DNA of 64,000 nt from Gardnerella vaginalis (GCF_040427915.1 NZ_JBETXJ010000002.1:682001-746000); one strand, 5' to 3'. Shown: positions 1-9,095, numbered from the stretch's first letter. Notes: generated from the sequence alone by a model not told the origin. A program made the numbers and translations.

Positions 1-294
1 ATGATGTTTAAGGACGATCAGTGGCGTGAGCTTGTTGATTGCGTAAAAAGTGGCAATGATGGCAATAATGGTGAAAATAGCAGAAATAACGAAAATAATA
101 TGAGCGCGCTGGTTGAATTTGCGGCTCCATTGCTTGAGCGTGAATGGTCAAAGCATAAGGAAGATGTTCTTTGGGACCCAGAAGAGGCTAAGAAGCTTGC
201 AAAAGAAGAAGACGATAGAAAGTCTCGCGAAGCTCTTGCTGCTAAGTTTGCGCATGTGGAAGGTAATAAGGAATCAACGCAAGCTCTTGACTAG
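1..294 (+). CDS. Hypothetical protein, probably the C-terminal part of a gene cut by the window edge
   Basis: The reading frame is open from the first base, so the true start may lie upstream and the 97 residues seen may be only a C-terminus. The visible protein is hydrophilic, with an Asn/Gly-rich low-complexity stretch near residues 18-33 followed by a charged helix-like segment rich in Lys, Glu and Asp. I do not recognise a family and assign no function. It ends 27 nt before gltX on the same strand, so it could be co-transcribed with it. Confidence 0.5.
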   Translation: MMFKDDQWRELVDCVKSGNDGNNGENSRNNENNMSALVEFAAPLLEREWSKHKEDVLWDPEEAKKLAKEEDDRKSREALAAKFAHVEGNKESTQALD

Positions 295-321
295 ATTGGC
301 ACGTCCGTAACGCGCGGCACA

Positions 322-1884
322 ATGGAACCTATGACTGATATCGAGGAAACTCAAGAAGTTGCTAATAATGCAACAAAATCCACAAAGCCTGAACTTCCAA
401 AGAATGTTCGTGTGCGTTTTTGCCCTTCGCCAACTGGTACACCTCACGTTGGCATGGTTCGTACAGCGCTGTTTAACTGGGCGGAGGCTCGCCATACTCA
501 CGGCAAATTGCTGTTCCGCATTGAAGATACTGATAATGAGCGCGATAGTGAGGAAAGCTACCAGCAGATTATTGAGGCTCTTCGCTGGCTCAATATTGAT
601 TGGGATGAGGGTATTGACGTTGGCGGAGATAACGGGCCATACCGCCAGTCCCAGCGTATGGAAATTTATAAAGATGTAGCGCAAAAGCTTTTTGATGCAG
701 GATACGCTTATGAGTCCTTCTCTACTCCTGAAGAAATTAAAGAGCGTAATATTGCAGCAGGTAGACCAGCTGAGTTTGGTTACGATGGCTACGATCGGAA
801 CCTTACTGAGGAACAGAAGCAAGCTTTCCGCGATGAAGGTCGTAAGCCTGCACTTCGCTTGAAGATGCCAAATGAAGACATTACTTTTAATGATTTAATT
901 CGTGGCGAAATCACTTTTAAAGCTGGATCTGTTCCTGATTATGTGATTGTTCGCCCGAATGGCGATCCACTTTACACGCTTACGAACCCTGTTGACGATG
1001 CGTTAATGGATGTAAATGTGGTTTTGCGCGGTGAGGATATTCTTAGCTCCACACCTCGTCAGATTGTGCTTTACCGTTATCTTATGGAAATGGGTATTGC
1101 TAAGGAAACTCCGCTTTACGGACACATGCCTTACGTTATGGGCGAAGGTAAGAAGAAGCTTTCTAAGCGAGACCCTGAGTCCAACTTGTTCTTGCATAGG
1201 GATAATGGCTTTATTCCAGAAGGCTTGTTGAACTATTTGGCTTTGCTTGGCTGGTCGATCGCTCCTGATCGTGACGTGTTCACTATGGAAGAAATGATTG
1301 AAAAGTTTGATGTGCGAGACGTTAAGGCAAATCCTGCACACTTCGACTTAGACAAAGCAATTTCCATTAACGCTGAGCATATTCGCATGCTTGATTCGCA
1401 AGATTTCTTGAATCGTTCTGTGCCTTACTTGCATAAGGATGGCGTAGTAAGCGCGGACAATTGGGATGCGTTAACTGACCGCGAGCGTGAAGTGCTCACC
1501 GCTGCTGCTTCTCTTGTTCAGCCTCGCGTGCGCTTGCTTGGTGAGGTCGCTGGAATGGTTGGCAGTTTGTTAAGCGAAGATGGCTACATTGAGCCAGATG
1601 ACGATGCGCGTAAACAGTTGAAGGAATCTGCAGGAGCTGTGCTTGACGCGGCTATCTCTGCTTTGAATGGCGTTGATGCTTCTGATTGGCATACTGATTC
1701 CTTGCACGAGCTTTTGAACAAGAAGCTTGTTGAGGAAGCTGGATACAAGCCGCGCTTGGCATTTGGTCCTGTGCGAGTTGCACTTTCTGGCCGTCGTGTT
1801 TCTCCGCCACTGTTTGAGTCCATGGAAATCGTGGGCAAAGACGTGACATTGGCGCGTTTGGCTGGATTGCGTGAGCATTTGTAA
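322..1884 (+). CDS. gltX: Glutamyl-tRNA synthetase
   Basis: Class I aminoacyl-tRNA synthetase that charges tRNA-Glu with glutamate in the cytoplasm. The N-terminal Rossmann fold starts with a [10 protein letters not shown] motif (the HIGH-type ATP site, His42) and the KMSKS-type loop appears as KLSKR at residues 279-283. The C-terminal anticodon-binding helical region is complete. The length of 520 residues is normal for the family with a short N-terminal extension. ATG 322 is used; ATG 331 would remove three residues and cannot be excluded because neither has a strong ribosome-binding site. A strong terminator follows, and a tRNA-Glu gene lies just downstream on the same strand, a fitting neighbour for its substrate. 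Confidence 0.96.
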   Translation: MEPMTDIEETQEVANNATKSTKPELPKNVRVRFCPSPTGTPHVGMVRTALFNWAEARHTHGKLLFRIEDTDNERDSEESYQQIIEALRWLNIDWDEGIDVGGDNGPYRQSQRMEIYKDVAQKLFDAGYAYESFSTPEEIKERNIAAGRPAEFGYDGYDRNLTEEQKQAFRDEGRKPALRLKMPNEDITFNDLIRGEITFKAGSVPDYVIVRPNGDPLYTLTNPVDDALMDVNVVLRGEDILSSTPRQIVLYRYLMEMGIAKETPLYGHMPYVMGEGKKKLSKRDPESNLFLHRDNGFIPEGLLNYLALLGWSIAPDRDVFTMEEMIEKFDVRDVKANPAHFDLDKAISINAEHIRMLDSQDFLNRSVPYLHKDGVVSADNWDALTDREREVLTAAASLVQPRVRLLGEVAGMVGSLLSEDGYIEPDDDARKQLKESAGAVLDAAISALNGVDASDWHTDSLHELLNKKLVEEAGYKPRLAFGPVRVALSGRRVSPPLFESMEIVGKDVTLARLAGLREHL

Positions 1885-1908
1885 AAATGATTAAGCTTTA
1901 ACGCGATT

Positions 1909-1951
1909 TGCCCCAATGCTTGTTGATTTTTGCTTGCATTGGGGCATTTTT
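1909..1951 (+). terminator. Rho-independent terminator of gltX
   Basis: Eleven-base perfect inverted repeat (TGCCCCAATGC with GCATTGGGGCA) followed directly by five T residues, 25 nt after the gltX stop. Confidence 0.9.
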
Positions 1952-2065
1952 GTAGCTGATTTGGGGATTATTTTTCGTTTGGTACGACACGCCGCGGTTG
2001 CGTATTGAGCAGTTATGTTGTAAAGTCGACATTTGTTGCGTCAAGAGGCGTAGCAGATAAATGAA

Positions 2066-2138
2066 GCCCCCGTCGTCTAGCGGCCTAGGACTACGCCCTC
2101 TCACGGCGCCAACACCGGTTCAAATCCGGTCGGGGGTA
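2066..2138 (+). tRNA. tRNA-Glu (CTC)
   Basis: Cloverleaf is readable: acceptor arms GCCCCCG (2066-2072) and CGGGGGT (2131-2137), D-arm with AGCGGCCTAGGAC, anticodon CTC in the loop CTCTCAC, and a T-arm with GGTTCAAATCC. CCA is not encoded. The acceptor has a G-T pair at position 1-72. It reads GAG codons. Confidence 0.93.
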
Positions 2139-2177
2139 CAAGACGGAACGGTTCCAAGAGCCGCGAAGCCTGCCAAT

Positions 2178-2249
2178 TGGGGTATGGTGTAATTGGCAAC
2201 ACAGGTGATTCTGGTTCATCCATTCTTGGTTCGAGTCCAGGTACCCCAG
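2178..2249 (+). tRNA. tRNA-Gln (CTG)
   Basis: Acceptor arms TGGGGTA (2178-2184) and TACCCCA (2242-2248), anticodon CTG in loop TTCTGGT, T-loop TTCGAGT. The U1-A72 acceptor pair is typical of tRNA-Gln. CCA is not encoded. It lies 39 nt after tRNA-Glu and is probably in the same transcript. Confidence 0.93.
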
Positions 2250-2256
2250 CGAATAA

Positions 2257-2283
2257 CCCTCGTATTTTGCGAGGGCTTTTTTG
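2257..2283 (+). terminator. Terminator of the tRNA-Glu/tRNA-Gln transcript
   Basis: CCCTCG and CGAGGG arms around a seven-base loop, followed by a six-T run, eight bases after tRNA-Gln. Confidence 0.88.
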
Positions 2284-2384
2284 TATTTCAAAGATAAAAG
2301 ATATAGCTTACATTGCTCGTACTTTTCTTGTTTGTTATATTTGTATCGCGCATGAGACATTTGTAACGTTTTTCGACTGATTTT

Positions 2385-2420
2385 CGTTATATTTGCATCA
2401 TGTGAGCTACAAATATAACG
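2385..2420. repeat. Inverted repeat built from a GTTATATTTG motif
   Basis: Perfect 11-bp arms (CGTTATATTTG at 2385-2395, CAAATATAACG at 2410-2420) around a 14-bp centre. A third copy, GTTATATTTGTA, lies at 2334-2345, and GCAAATATAAC recurs at 17789-17799 upstream of another gene. There is no T-run, so it looks more like a binding site than a terminator. Confidence 0.55.
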
Positions 2421-2450
2421 CAAGCTATTGCTTCTGCTCTAATAGGCTCA

Positions 2451-2500
2451 GCGAATCGAGGTGATCTCGCGCATTGTGCAGCTCGAAGTCGTCGATTCGC
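2451..2500 (+). promoter_or_regulatory. Structured leader or operator upstream of the FHA gene
   Basis: Nine-base arms GCGAATCGA (2451-2459) and TCGATTCGC (2492-2500) enclose a segment that can itself pair (GAG near 2459 with CTC near 2483). It sits 60-110 nt before the FHA gene. Whether it acts as DNA or RNA cannot be told from the sequence. Confidence 0.35.
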
Positions 2501-2561
2501 GCAATATACACAAAGCATGACACAATAGTATGTAGTGTGTTTTTTGAAGGGAGCAGGTTCC

Positions 2562-4004
2562 GTGGGAAGTCGACAAACCTTACAGCGTTGGATGATTACA
2601 GTAGGTGGTGTCGAGCAGGCGCGCGTTGGAGCGGGTCAGTCTGTAGAGATCGGCAGAAAGCCTATACGACCTTTGCGCGAAGACGGTTTCATGCGTGTAG
2701 ACATTGTAGATAATAAGCGCTCAATGTCTAAAAGACATGCGCTTTTTATAGTAGACACAAGTGGCGTGGCTACTATTCGAGATTTGCATTCTACAAACGG
2801 AACTTATCTTGTAAACGAAAGCGGCGATTTGCTGCGATTAGATCCAGATGTTGATTTTCATATGCCAGACAGCATTGTTCGCATGCAATTTGGAGACGTG
2901 CCAATTGACTTTGTGCGTATAGAAGAGCCAGCTCCTTTGGTTGAAAATAGTGCGGAGCCTGTGCGCGACTTGTTCTCTTATGCGGCTGACGGCTCAATTA
3001 AAGAGCCAGATGCTTCGGATTTGTCGGTCGATGATATTCTTGATATTCGTGCTGGGGAGCCAACAGGTGTTTTCCGTGCACAGTCTGTTTCGCACCCTAA
3101 TTTAGTGTGGGATAATCAGTCCAAATTAAATGCTGCTGGTAAAGCTGATGATGTTTATAGTGCAAGTAAGACTGATATTTCAGTAAATCCTGTAAAACAA
3201 AGTGATCCAGTGATTGCTAGTCAGGTTGTTCTTCCTGTTGTGCGTGAAGATTTTGAGTCTGATGCAGAACCTCGTAATCTTTTTGATGATGCAGCACAAG
3301 TTAATGCAGCACAAGTTAATAGTGACAAAACTAATAGCGATGAAACTGTGAATCCAGATAATATTGTGGATAACAGTGCTGTTGCAGGTAATGCTGCTAT
3401 TTCTGACAACAGTGTTGTTGCAAATGATTCTTTTGATTCTCACGATGTTCAAGACGATTCTAAAATTCAGGACTCGCAAAATGTAGATGTTGAAAACGAG
3501 GATCACACAACGCAAGATCAGAATACTGAACAAAAAGAGATAGCAGAAATTCAAATCAATTATCAAGATGAGAATGAATTACAAGATGGGGCAGAAGATG
3601 AGTCGCAAGCAACCGACGATTCATTGCAAGATGAACCTCAAATTCAACTAAATCATGAACAATTCATTCAATCCAATTCAGTCAATATTCAAGAAGATTC
3701 GCAATACACTCCAGCTTTTGAACCAGGGTCTGTGTTCGAAAAAGTGTCAAATGGAGAATTCAATGCGCATAAAGAAATTGTACAAGCAGGTGGATTCACT
3801 TCGGAAGAAGCTCAGAAAACCACTGATTTCTCTAAGCAGTTTGAGATAGCAAAATATCAAGAATTACTTCCATTTTTAGCCATGAATACAAGTCTTTATG
3901 ACGATTTATACGCTTGGCTTTCAGCTCAAGGCAATGCAGACGTAGATGAAGCTTTAGCGCAAAATAGCGGGTATAACGCTTACCGCAACGCAGTAGGTTT
4001 ATAA
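2562..4004 (+). CDS. FHA-domain protein with long acidic low-complexity tail
   Basis: The first ~110 residues form a forkhead-associated domain, which binds phosphothreonine peptides: the IGRKP glycine-arginine, the SKRH motif and the LHSTNGTYL segment are all present. The rest of the ~480 residues is acidic, Asn/Gln/Asp-rich and apparently disordered, with a possible helical module at the C-terminus. GTG 2562 is chosen because AAGGGAG (2547-2553) sits eight bases before it; an upstream ATG at 2535 lacks such a site. It is followed after 18 nt by the helicase-like gene, so the two are probably one operon. The FHA domain implies control by a Ser/Thr kinase; the partner is unknown. Confidence 0.85.
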   Translation: MGSRQTLQRWMITVGGVEQARVGAGQSVEIGRKPIRPLREDGFMRVDIVDNKRSMSKRHALFIVDTSGVATIRDLHSTNGTYLVNESGDLLRLDPDVDFHMPDSIVRMQFGDVPIDFVRIEEPAPLVENSAEPVRDLFSYAADGSIKEPDASDLSVDDILDIRAGEPTGVFRAQSVSHPNLVWDNQSKLNAAGKADDVYSASKTDISVNPVKQSDPVIASQVVLPVVREDFESDAEPRNLFDDAAQVNAAQVNSDKTNSDETVNPDNIVDNSAVAGNAAISDNSVVANDSFDSHDVQDDSKIQDSQNVDVENEDHTTQDQNTEQKEIAEIQINYQDENELQDGAEDESQATDDSLQDEPQIQLNHEQFIQSNSVNIQEDSQYTPAFEPGSVFEKVSNGEFNAHKEIVQAGGFTSEEAQKTTDFSKQFEIAKYQELLPFLAMNTSLYDDLYAWLSAQGNADVDEALAQNSGYNAYRNAVGL

Positions 4005-4022
4005 ACAGGGGAGTTTAGTAGT

Positions 4023-7000
4023 ATGAGCGGCGAACAGAATGATTTTATAAGCCAAGTAAATCAAGCGCATAATGCGAGTGAACAAAATTATCAAGAAGCT
4101 TACGGGCAGAATGCGCAAATAAAGCATGAAAGTGCGCAGGCTACAGCTTCGCGAGATGAAAAGTTAAGGCGAATAAACTCTTGGCGTGAACAATACAAGT
4201 CACAGCTTGCGCCTTCGCCGCTTGAAGACATAACGAAACTTTCCGCACAATTAGAATTAACGCATGCTCACCCATCTGGGATAGCGCAACTTTTTGCGAG
4301 TGGAAAAGTAACTCTTCAGGCGTTATTCCGCGATTCTGGAATGTTGCGCGCAGCAGGGCGCAGACTAGACAGGGTTTTTGAAGATAGAGACAATAAAGCG
4401 CACGAAAATGGTGTTTCGGAGCTTTCGCTTGTTGTTGGAGTGGCATCGTGGAGCGGTAATCATGTGCCAGTTTTAACATACCCAGTGCGAGTTATTCGAG
4501 ACTCTGGCAAGGATGAAACATACGCAACAATCTACTTTTCTGGCAATGTGCGCTTAAACCATGCTCTTGTTCTTAGATTGCAAGAGAGAGGCGTGAATCT
4601 TAGTGAAGATGCGCTTTTTGACGGCGCAAACTATGAAAGCGGAACACCAGAAACGTCAGCTGTTTTTGATGCAATTTGTGCATCTGCTCGCAGCGTGTTC
4701 CCAGATTTTGATATTGAACGAGATATTGTTCTTGGATGTTTTACTGATTCGGGATCCAGATTTTTGGCTGAAACCGCTCAGATTTTGCAGGCGCTTAAAG
4801 TTGGGAATGTTGGAAACACTATGATTGATGCGGTTGCTGGCGATGAGCGTGCGCTTCAAGAGTTGGCGGCAAATGATAGGCAAGAGTATTCTCCACTAGA
4901 TGTAGACCCTCATGGTGAATATGAAGTCGGTGATGTAGATAATGTTGTACGTTATGCATCTGGTTTAGCTGCTAATGGCGTTTCTCTGGCTTTAGACGTG
5001 GATGCTGGATCTGATTCTGCTTCTATCGCGGCTGCAATTTCTTCACGCTGTGTTCTTGCTGGAAAGTCCATTTTATATGTTCCAAATGTTATGGAACAAC
5101 AGCGTCGATTCCGTCATGCTCTTAGTGCGAATGAGATTTCTTCGCTTGCGCTAGACGTTTCGGATTCTCACCTTGCGAAACATGTGGATTCTCAGCTCAT
5201 AGCTGCAGTTGGGGCGCGTCAAAGCGTTGCTTCTAGCCGTTTTGAGCAGGTTTGTGACGAGTTAGTTGGTGTTAAAACTCGTTTAAATCGTTATTTGGGA
5301 GACTTGCACGGAGTAGATGAGCGTTGGGGTGTATCAGCGTATCAGACAATGCAAAATCTTGCTGCTATTGCAATGTTGCCTACTCATCCTTGTACTCATG
5401 TAAGACTAGATGTTGCTGCTGCAAGATCGCTTTCTGGTCATTTAGATGAATGGGCGCAAAAATTACATCAAGCAGATGAGCTTGGAGAATTTACGATAAA
5501 GCCTGAAGATACCCCGTGGTTTGGCGCGTCTTTGTTCAATGAGAATGAGGCTGTTGCTGTATATCAGCGCGTTGTAGATGTTCTACTAAAGCTCCTTCCT
5601 GCAGCACGCGAACATGTTAAATCAACTGTTCAAAACTGCGGTTTCCCTGTTCCTGCTACCGCACGCGAATGGGGTAGACAGGTTACGGTGTTAAAGAATC
5701 TTCGCCGAGTTTTAGATGTTTTCCAAGCAGATATTTTTGAACGTGATCTTAGCGCGATGATTGAAGCAAGTAAGCCTAAAGCTGTTCGCAAGCGTGAAGG
5801 TACAGTAATGGGCTTCTGGGAGCGTAGACGTCATATTAAAGAAGCGCGTAGTCTTTTGCGTGTAGGAGCTAAAGTAGATGATCTTCATGAGGCTTTGAAG
5901 ATTGTTGCTCAGCAAGCTGCTCAGTGGCGTACTTTTGTTCCTCATGGAGGGTGGCCTGTGTTACCGCCTAAGTTAGATGAGATTGTTAGTACTCAGGAGC
6001 TTTTGGATCGTAATCTTGTAGCTCTTGATGCTGTTCTTTCCACCACGCGTTTGGGTGCTGATCTTGAAAATGTTGAGTTTACTAAACTTGATGAGCGTTT
6101 ACAGGCTTTACATGACGATCGTGCTTCCTTAGATACTTTACCTGGTAGGTGTGTGATTGAGCGCGATTTACGCGGTGTTGGTTTAGAAGACCTTGTTTGC
6201 GATTTGCGTAGGCGTAATGTTACTGGTTCTGCGTTAGATGGTGAGCTTCACTTGGCTTGGTGGACTACGGTTTTTGAAGATATCGTTAATTCTTCCGCGA
6301 TTATTTCTAACCAAGATGGTTCGGCTATGCAAGATGCTTCTGACCGTTTTGTTCAGGTAGATACTGAGCACGTGCGCTCTGTGGGACCTATGGTTCAACA
6401 AGAGACTCTAAAACGTTTGTGTGAACTACTTTTCTCTAGGTCTCAGGAAGCTAATCAGCTTCACACAACTCTGGCAAGTAATAGTTCTGGCGTGACTTTT
6501 ACCAAATTGATGAATTCTCATGCAGATCTTCTTCTTGCTGCTAAGCCAATTATGGTTGCTATGCCTTCTACTTTGACTATGATGACTGAATTTAAGCCGA
6601 TTGTAGACATTGTGATCCTTGATTCTGTTGAGCATTTGAGCAATATTGAGCTTCTTAGCATTCTCGCTCGTGCTCGCCAAGTTGTAGTTATTGCTCATAA
6701 GAATACGGTAAGTTCACAGAGCGTTAACGATTTAATTAGTGTTTTGCCTTCTGTACATGTTAAATCTCGTGCTACTAGGCGTTCGCTTCGTCTTGCCAAT
6801 TTCCTTGAAAATCATGGGTATGGTTCGCTTCGTCACGATGTTCCTGTAGATAGAATGCAAGGTAAAGTTAAGCTTCACCAAGTTGAGGCTTCTGGTGTTC
6901 CTGTTATGTCTACTGGTTTGATTGAGAGCAGCCAGAGGGAAATTGACGAGGTTGTTTCCTTGATAAAACAGCGTGCTACGACTTTCACTGTAGTTTCTTC

Positions 7001-7844
7001 CAGCTATGTTCTTGCAGTTGTAACTCTTACAAGTGTGTTTAGGAATCGTTTAGGAGCGGAGCTTAAGGCTCTTGCTATTAAAGATGAAAATATGAATAGA
7101 TTCCTTCGTCATGTTCGTCTTGTAGATGCTAGTGAGTCTGTTGGTGCTACCGCTACTGATGTTATTCTTTCATTATGCTATGCAAAAACTTCGCACGGTA
7201 GGCTTTTGCAACAATTTGGTGTTTTGGAAGAAGAAGGCGGTAAGGGCATACTGCTTGATTCGCTAGCGTTAGCTCGTAGGAATTTAGATATTGTTTGCGC
7301 GTTTAAATCTAGTGATATGGAAGATGAACGTTTGCATCAGGATGGTCCTAAGCTACTTAAAGAATTGCTTATTTGGGCTGAGCAGCTGGATGATAGTCCA
7401 GTAAATCCAACTGATTTTGACGAACCAAAACCTGAATATGATCAAGATAAGTCAGAAGATAAGTCAGAATCTGCAGGTACAAGTGTGGAGGCTTTTGATT
7501 CTTCAGTAGACAGTTTTAATAATGTTTTGTTTACTGATTTGGCGGATCGTATTCGCGCTCGCGGATTGTGCGTAGCGGTGAATTACGGATTTGATAAGGA
7601 ACACAGTATTCCTCTTGTTGTTGGTTTGCCAGATAAGCCTTTTGCTCTTGCCGTTTTAACGGATGATATGAGATTCATGAATATAGAATCAACGCGTGAA
7701 CGTCATCGCATGTTTGCTCAAGATCTAGAGTATCTTGGCTGGTCTGTTATGAATGTTTGGAGCGTTGGAGCATTCGTAAATCCTGAAAAAGAGGTTGAGC
7801 GAGTTGTTTCTAGAATAGGCGAGCTTTACGGTGAAGATCAGTGA
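4023..7844 (+). CDS. Degenerate superfamily 1 helicase-like protein with C-terminal restriction-endonuclease-like domain
   Basis: 1273 residues. Its layout resembles large actinobacterial Upf1-like SF1 helicases that end in an MTES_1575-type endonuclease fold: an N-terminal region, a first ATPase half around residue 327, a Walker-B-like DIVILDSVEH at 862-871, a second RecA-like half, and a C-terminal 90 residues with the pattern VGLPDKPFALAVLTDD followed by LEYLGWSVMNVWS. The expected Walker A (GPPGTGKS) is replaced by DAGSDSAS at 327-334, lacking the Gly-Lys-Ser triad, and Walker B has Ser in place of the usual Glu, so ATP hydrolysis is doubtful. A GGGGAG site precedes the ATG. The gene shares a transcript direction and tight spacing with the FHA gene. 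The family assignment is from pattern memory and should be treated as likely, not proven. Confidence 0.7.
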   Translation: MSGEQNDFISQVNQAHNASEQNYQEAYGQNAQIKHESAQATASRDEKLRRINSWREQYKSQLAPSPLEDITKLSAQLELTHAHPSGIAQLFASGKVTLQALFRDSGMLRAAGRRLDRVFEDRDNKAHENGVSELSLVVGVASWSGNHVPVLTYPVRVIRDSGKDETYATIYFSGNVRLNHALVLRLQERGVNLSEDALFDGANYESGTPETSAVFDAICASARSVFPDFDIERDIVLGCFTDSGSRFLAETAQILQALKVGNVGNTMIDAVAGDERALQELAANDRQEYSPLDVDPHGEYEVGDVDNVVRYASGLAANGVSLALDVDAGSDSASIAAAISSRCVLAGKSILYVPNVMEQQRRFRHALSANEISSLALDVSDSHLAKHVDSQLIAAVGARQSVASSRFEQVCDELVGVKTRLNRYLGDLHGVDERWGVSAYQTMQNLAAIAMLPTHPCTHVRLDVAAARSLSGHLDEWAQKLHQADELGEFTIKPEDTPWFGASLFNENEAVAVYQRVVDVLLKLLPAAREHVKSTVQNCGFPVPATAREWGRQVTVLKNLRRVLDVFQADIFERDLSAMIEASKPKAVRKREGTVMGFWERRRHIKEARSLLRVGAKVDDLHEALKIVAQQAAQWRTFVPHGGWPVLPPKLDEIVSTQELLDRNLVALDAVLSTTRLGADLENVEFTKLDERLQALHDDRASLDTLPGRCVIERDLRGVGLEDLVCDLRRRNVTGSALDGELHLAWWTTVFEDIVNSSAIISNQDGSAMQDASDRFVQVDTEHVRSVGPMVQQETLKRLCELLFSRSQEANQLHTTLASNSSGVTFTKLMNSHADLLLAAKPIMVAMPSTLTMMTEFKPIVDIVILDSVEHLSNIELLSILARARQVVVIAHKNTVSSQSVNDLISVLPSVHVKSRATRRSLRLANFLENHGYGSLRHDVPVDRMQGKVKLHQVEASGVPVMSTGLIESSQREIDEVVSLIKQRATTFTVVSSSYVLAVVTLTSVFRNRLGAELKALAIKDENMNRFLRHVRLVDASESVGATATDVILSLCYAKTSHGRLLQQFGVLEEEGGKGILLDSLALARRNLDIVCAFKSSDMEDERLHQDGPKLLKELLIWAEQLDDSPVNPTDFDEPKPEYDQDKSEDKSESAGTSVEAFDSSVDSFNNVLFTDLADRIRARGLCVAVNYGFDKEHSIPLVVGLPDKPFALAVLTDDMRFMNIESTRERHRMFAQDLEYLGWSVMNVWSVGAFVNPEKEVERVVSRIGELYGEDQ

Positions 7845-7864
7845 GCTGTGGTAGGTGACTATAG

Positions 7865-8068
7865 GTGAGTGACTATAATCCCAATCGTAGATGTTCTAGA
7901 ACGCATAATCGAGTAGTTCGTAAAGGCTCTGAGCTTTTTGATGCTGATGGCGTTAAGCTGGAGCCTTCGGATTTTCAGACTTTAGACCAGCGCTCTAAAG
8001 ATGACGATAATCGTATTCTTGGAGAGCTTCCACCTCATTGGGCAGTTTTTAGTGAACGTGGTAGATAA
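7865..8068 (+). CDS. Small conserved-looking protein downstream of the helicase-like gene
   Basis: 67 residues from a GTG start, basic at the N-terminus and acidic in the middle, ending in ILGELPPHWAVFSERGR. It begins 20 nt after the helicase-like stop on the same strand and nearly touches the convergent SAF gene. No transmembrane segment or cysteine motif. I do not recognise the family; the placement suggests it belongs to the FHA/helicase-like unit. Confidence 0.6.
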   Translation: MSDYNPNRRCSRTHNRVVRKGSELFDADGVKLEPSDFQTLDQRSKDDDNRILGELPPHWAVFSERGR

Positions 8069-8075
8069 GGCTGTT

Positions 8076-8747
8076 TTATCCTCGTATTGCAATAACCGCA
8101 AGGTTTGGAATAATAGATTGTGTATTTATTATCTGTAACGCAGACTCTGCAGACATGGCTAGTAACGCGTTTTGAGATGAATTACCTGTTTTGACTACTA
8201 TTACGTCGCGGATAAATGAAATGTTTTTGTTTTCTTGAATAATGTCATTCTCGTTATTATCTCCTCTTGAAACTTTGCTAAATGCTATTGAAATATTTTC
8301 GCCAATGTTTAAATCTTGGTTGTTGCTTGCCAGTTTTATTGAAATCGTTGTAAATCCTGGTGGAATTTTTGCTTGTTGTGTAATCTGACTAGTAAAAATA
8401 GGCATGCCATATTTGATATTGCAGGTTGCGATAATAGCATTTTTGATCAAATCTTTATTAATAACATGATTAAAAACACCGTTTTTTGGCACGTTAACAT
8501 AAGATAAATCGTCTTGTTTAATAAGAGTGCCTTTAGATATATCTCTAATTGCTACAGGTATGATTTGCGTTTCTTGACAGCTAGTAATCATATTTATTGC
8601 AATAAGTGTTGCAACGCTAATAAAAAATACGGTAAGCGCATTTAACAAAAGTGCTTTCTGCCTGCGTTTTAAAAGCATGGCTGGCACTTGATTTTCGTGC
8701 GCATCATGCGTGCTAGATGTGTTTTTTAATATTGATATCATGCTCAT
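8076..8747 (-). CDS. SAF-domain membrane protein (CpaB/pilus-assembly-like)
   Basis: 223 residues with one transmembrane helix near residues 33-52 and an extracytoplasmic SAF domain just after it (VAIRDISKGTLIKQDDL, then GMPIFTSQI). SAF domains occur in CpaB/FlgA-type secretion proteins and in short stand-alone actinobacterial proteins like this one. In other actinobacteria a stand-alone SAF gene is often found beside an FmdB-type zinc-ribbon gene, as here. A perfect 10-bp inverted repeat (8748-8757 with 8770-8779) directly precedes the start codon. No pilus genes are nearby, so a pilus role is not supported. Confidence 0.75.
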   Translation of the reverse strand: MSMISILKNTSSTHDAHENQVPAMLLKRRQKALLLNALTVFFISVATLIAINMITSCQETQIIPVAIRDISKGTLIKQDDLSYVNVPKNGVFNHVINKDLIKNAIIATCNIKYGMPIFTSQITQQAKIPPGFTTISIKLASNNQDLNIGENISIAFSKVSRGDNNENDIIQENKNISFIRDVIVVKTGNSSQNALLAMSAESALQIINTQSIIPNLAVIAIRG

Positions 8748-8779
8748 AGAAGCATCATCTAATAAAAGGTGATGCTTCT
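8748..8779 (-). promoter_or_regulatory. Inverted repeat abutting the SAF gene start
   Basis: AGAAGCATCA (8748-8757) and TGATGCTTCT (8770-8779) are perfect complements with a 12-base loop. On the mRNA this hairpin would end at the start codon and could limit ribosome access; as DNA it could be an operator. Confidence 0.5.
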
Positions 8780-8842
8780 ACAAGATATTTTTGTCAATGT
8801 GGTTAAAGGTTATTTTCTATTGTAAATCAGATGATTTTTATA

Positions 8843-8899
8843 CACTTTTCCACAAATTGGTTAATAAGCGAAATTGCTTATGCACATTTCCACAAATTG
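8843..8899. repeat. Direct repeat in the SAF-FmdB gap
   Basis: Two copies of a CAC(T/A)TTTCCACAAATTG-like sequence, at about 8843-8859 and 8883-8899, 40 bp apart, in the 171-bp gap between the two minus-strand genes. The CCACAAATT core is reminiscent of a weak DnaA-type box but does not match it. Confidence 0.4.
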
Positions 8900-8918
8900 T
8901 TTGTATCTGCTTGAAAAA

Positions 8919-9095
8919 TTATTTATCAGTGCGATAAAATCCACTACCTTTAAAATTGATTGGTGGTGCAGAAAACACCTTACGAAGCTCTGGTTTTCCG
9001 CATTTTGGACACACTGTAATTGGGTCATCCTCAAACGATTGATATTCCGAAAAATCATATCCACATTGCTTGCAACGGTAATGATAAGTAGGCAA
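8919..9095 (-). CDS. FmdB-family zinc-ribbon protein
   Basis: A 58-residue gene with a TTG start, easily missed. The protein begins PTYHYRCKQCGYDF and has two CxxC knuckles (Cys8/Cys11 and Cys29/Cys32), then ends RKVFSAPPINFKGSGFY, the hallmark of the FmdB putative regulatory family. GGAGGA lies about six bases before the TTG on the coding strand, which decides the start. It precedes the SAF gene on the same strand, so the pair may be co-transcribed. Molecular function of these stand-alone ribbons is not established. Confidence 0.88.
   Translation of the reverse strand: MPTYHYRCKQCGYDFSEYQSFEDDPITVCPKCGKPELRKVFSAPPINFKGSGFYRTDK

Noticed and set aside
4023..8068. Restriction-modification system
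   Set aside because: The nuclease-like domain is present, but no methyltransferase or specificity gene is nearby and the ATPase motifs are degenerate, so an R-M call is not supported.
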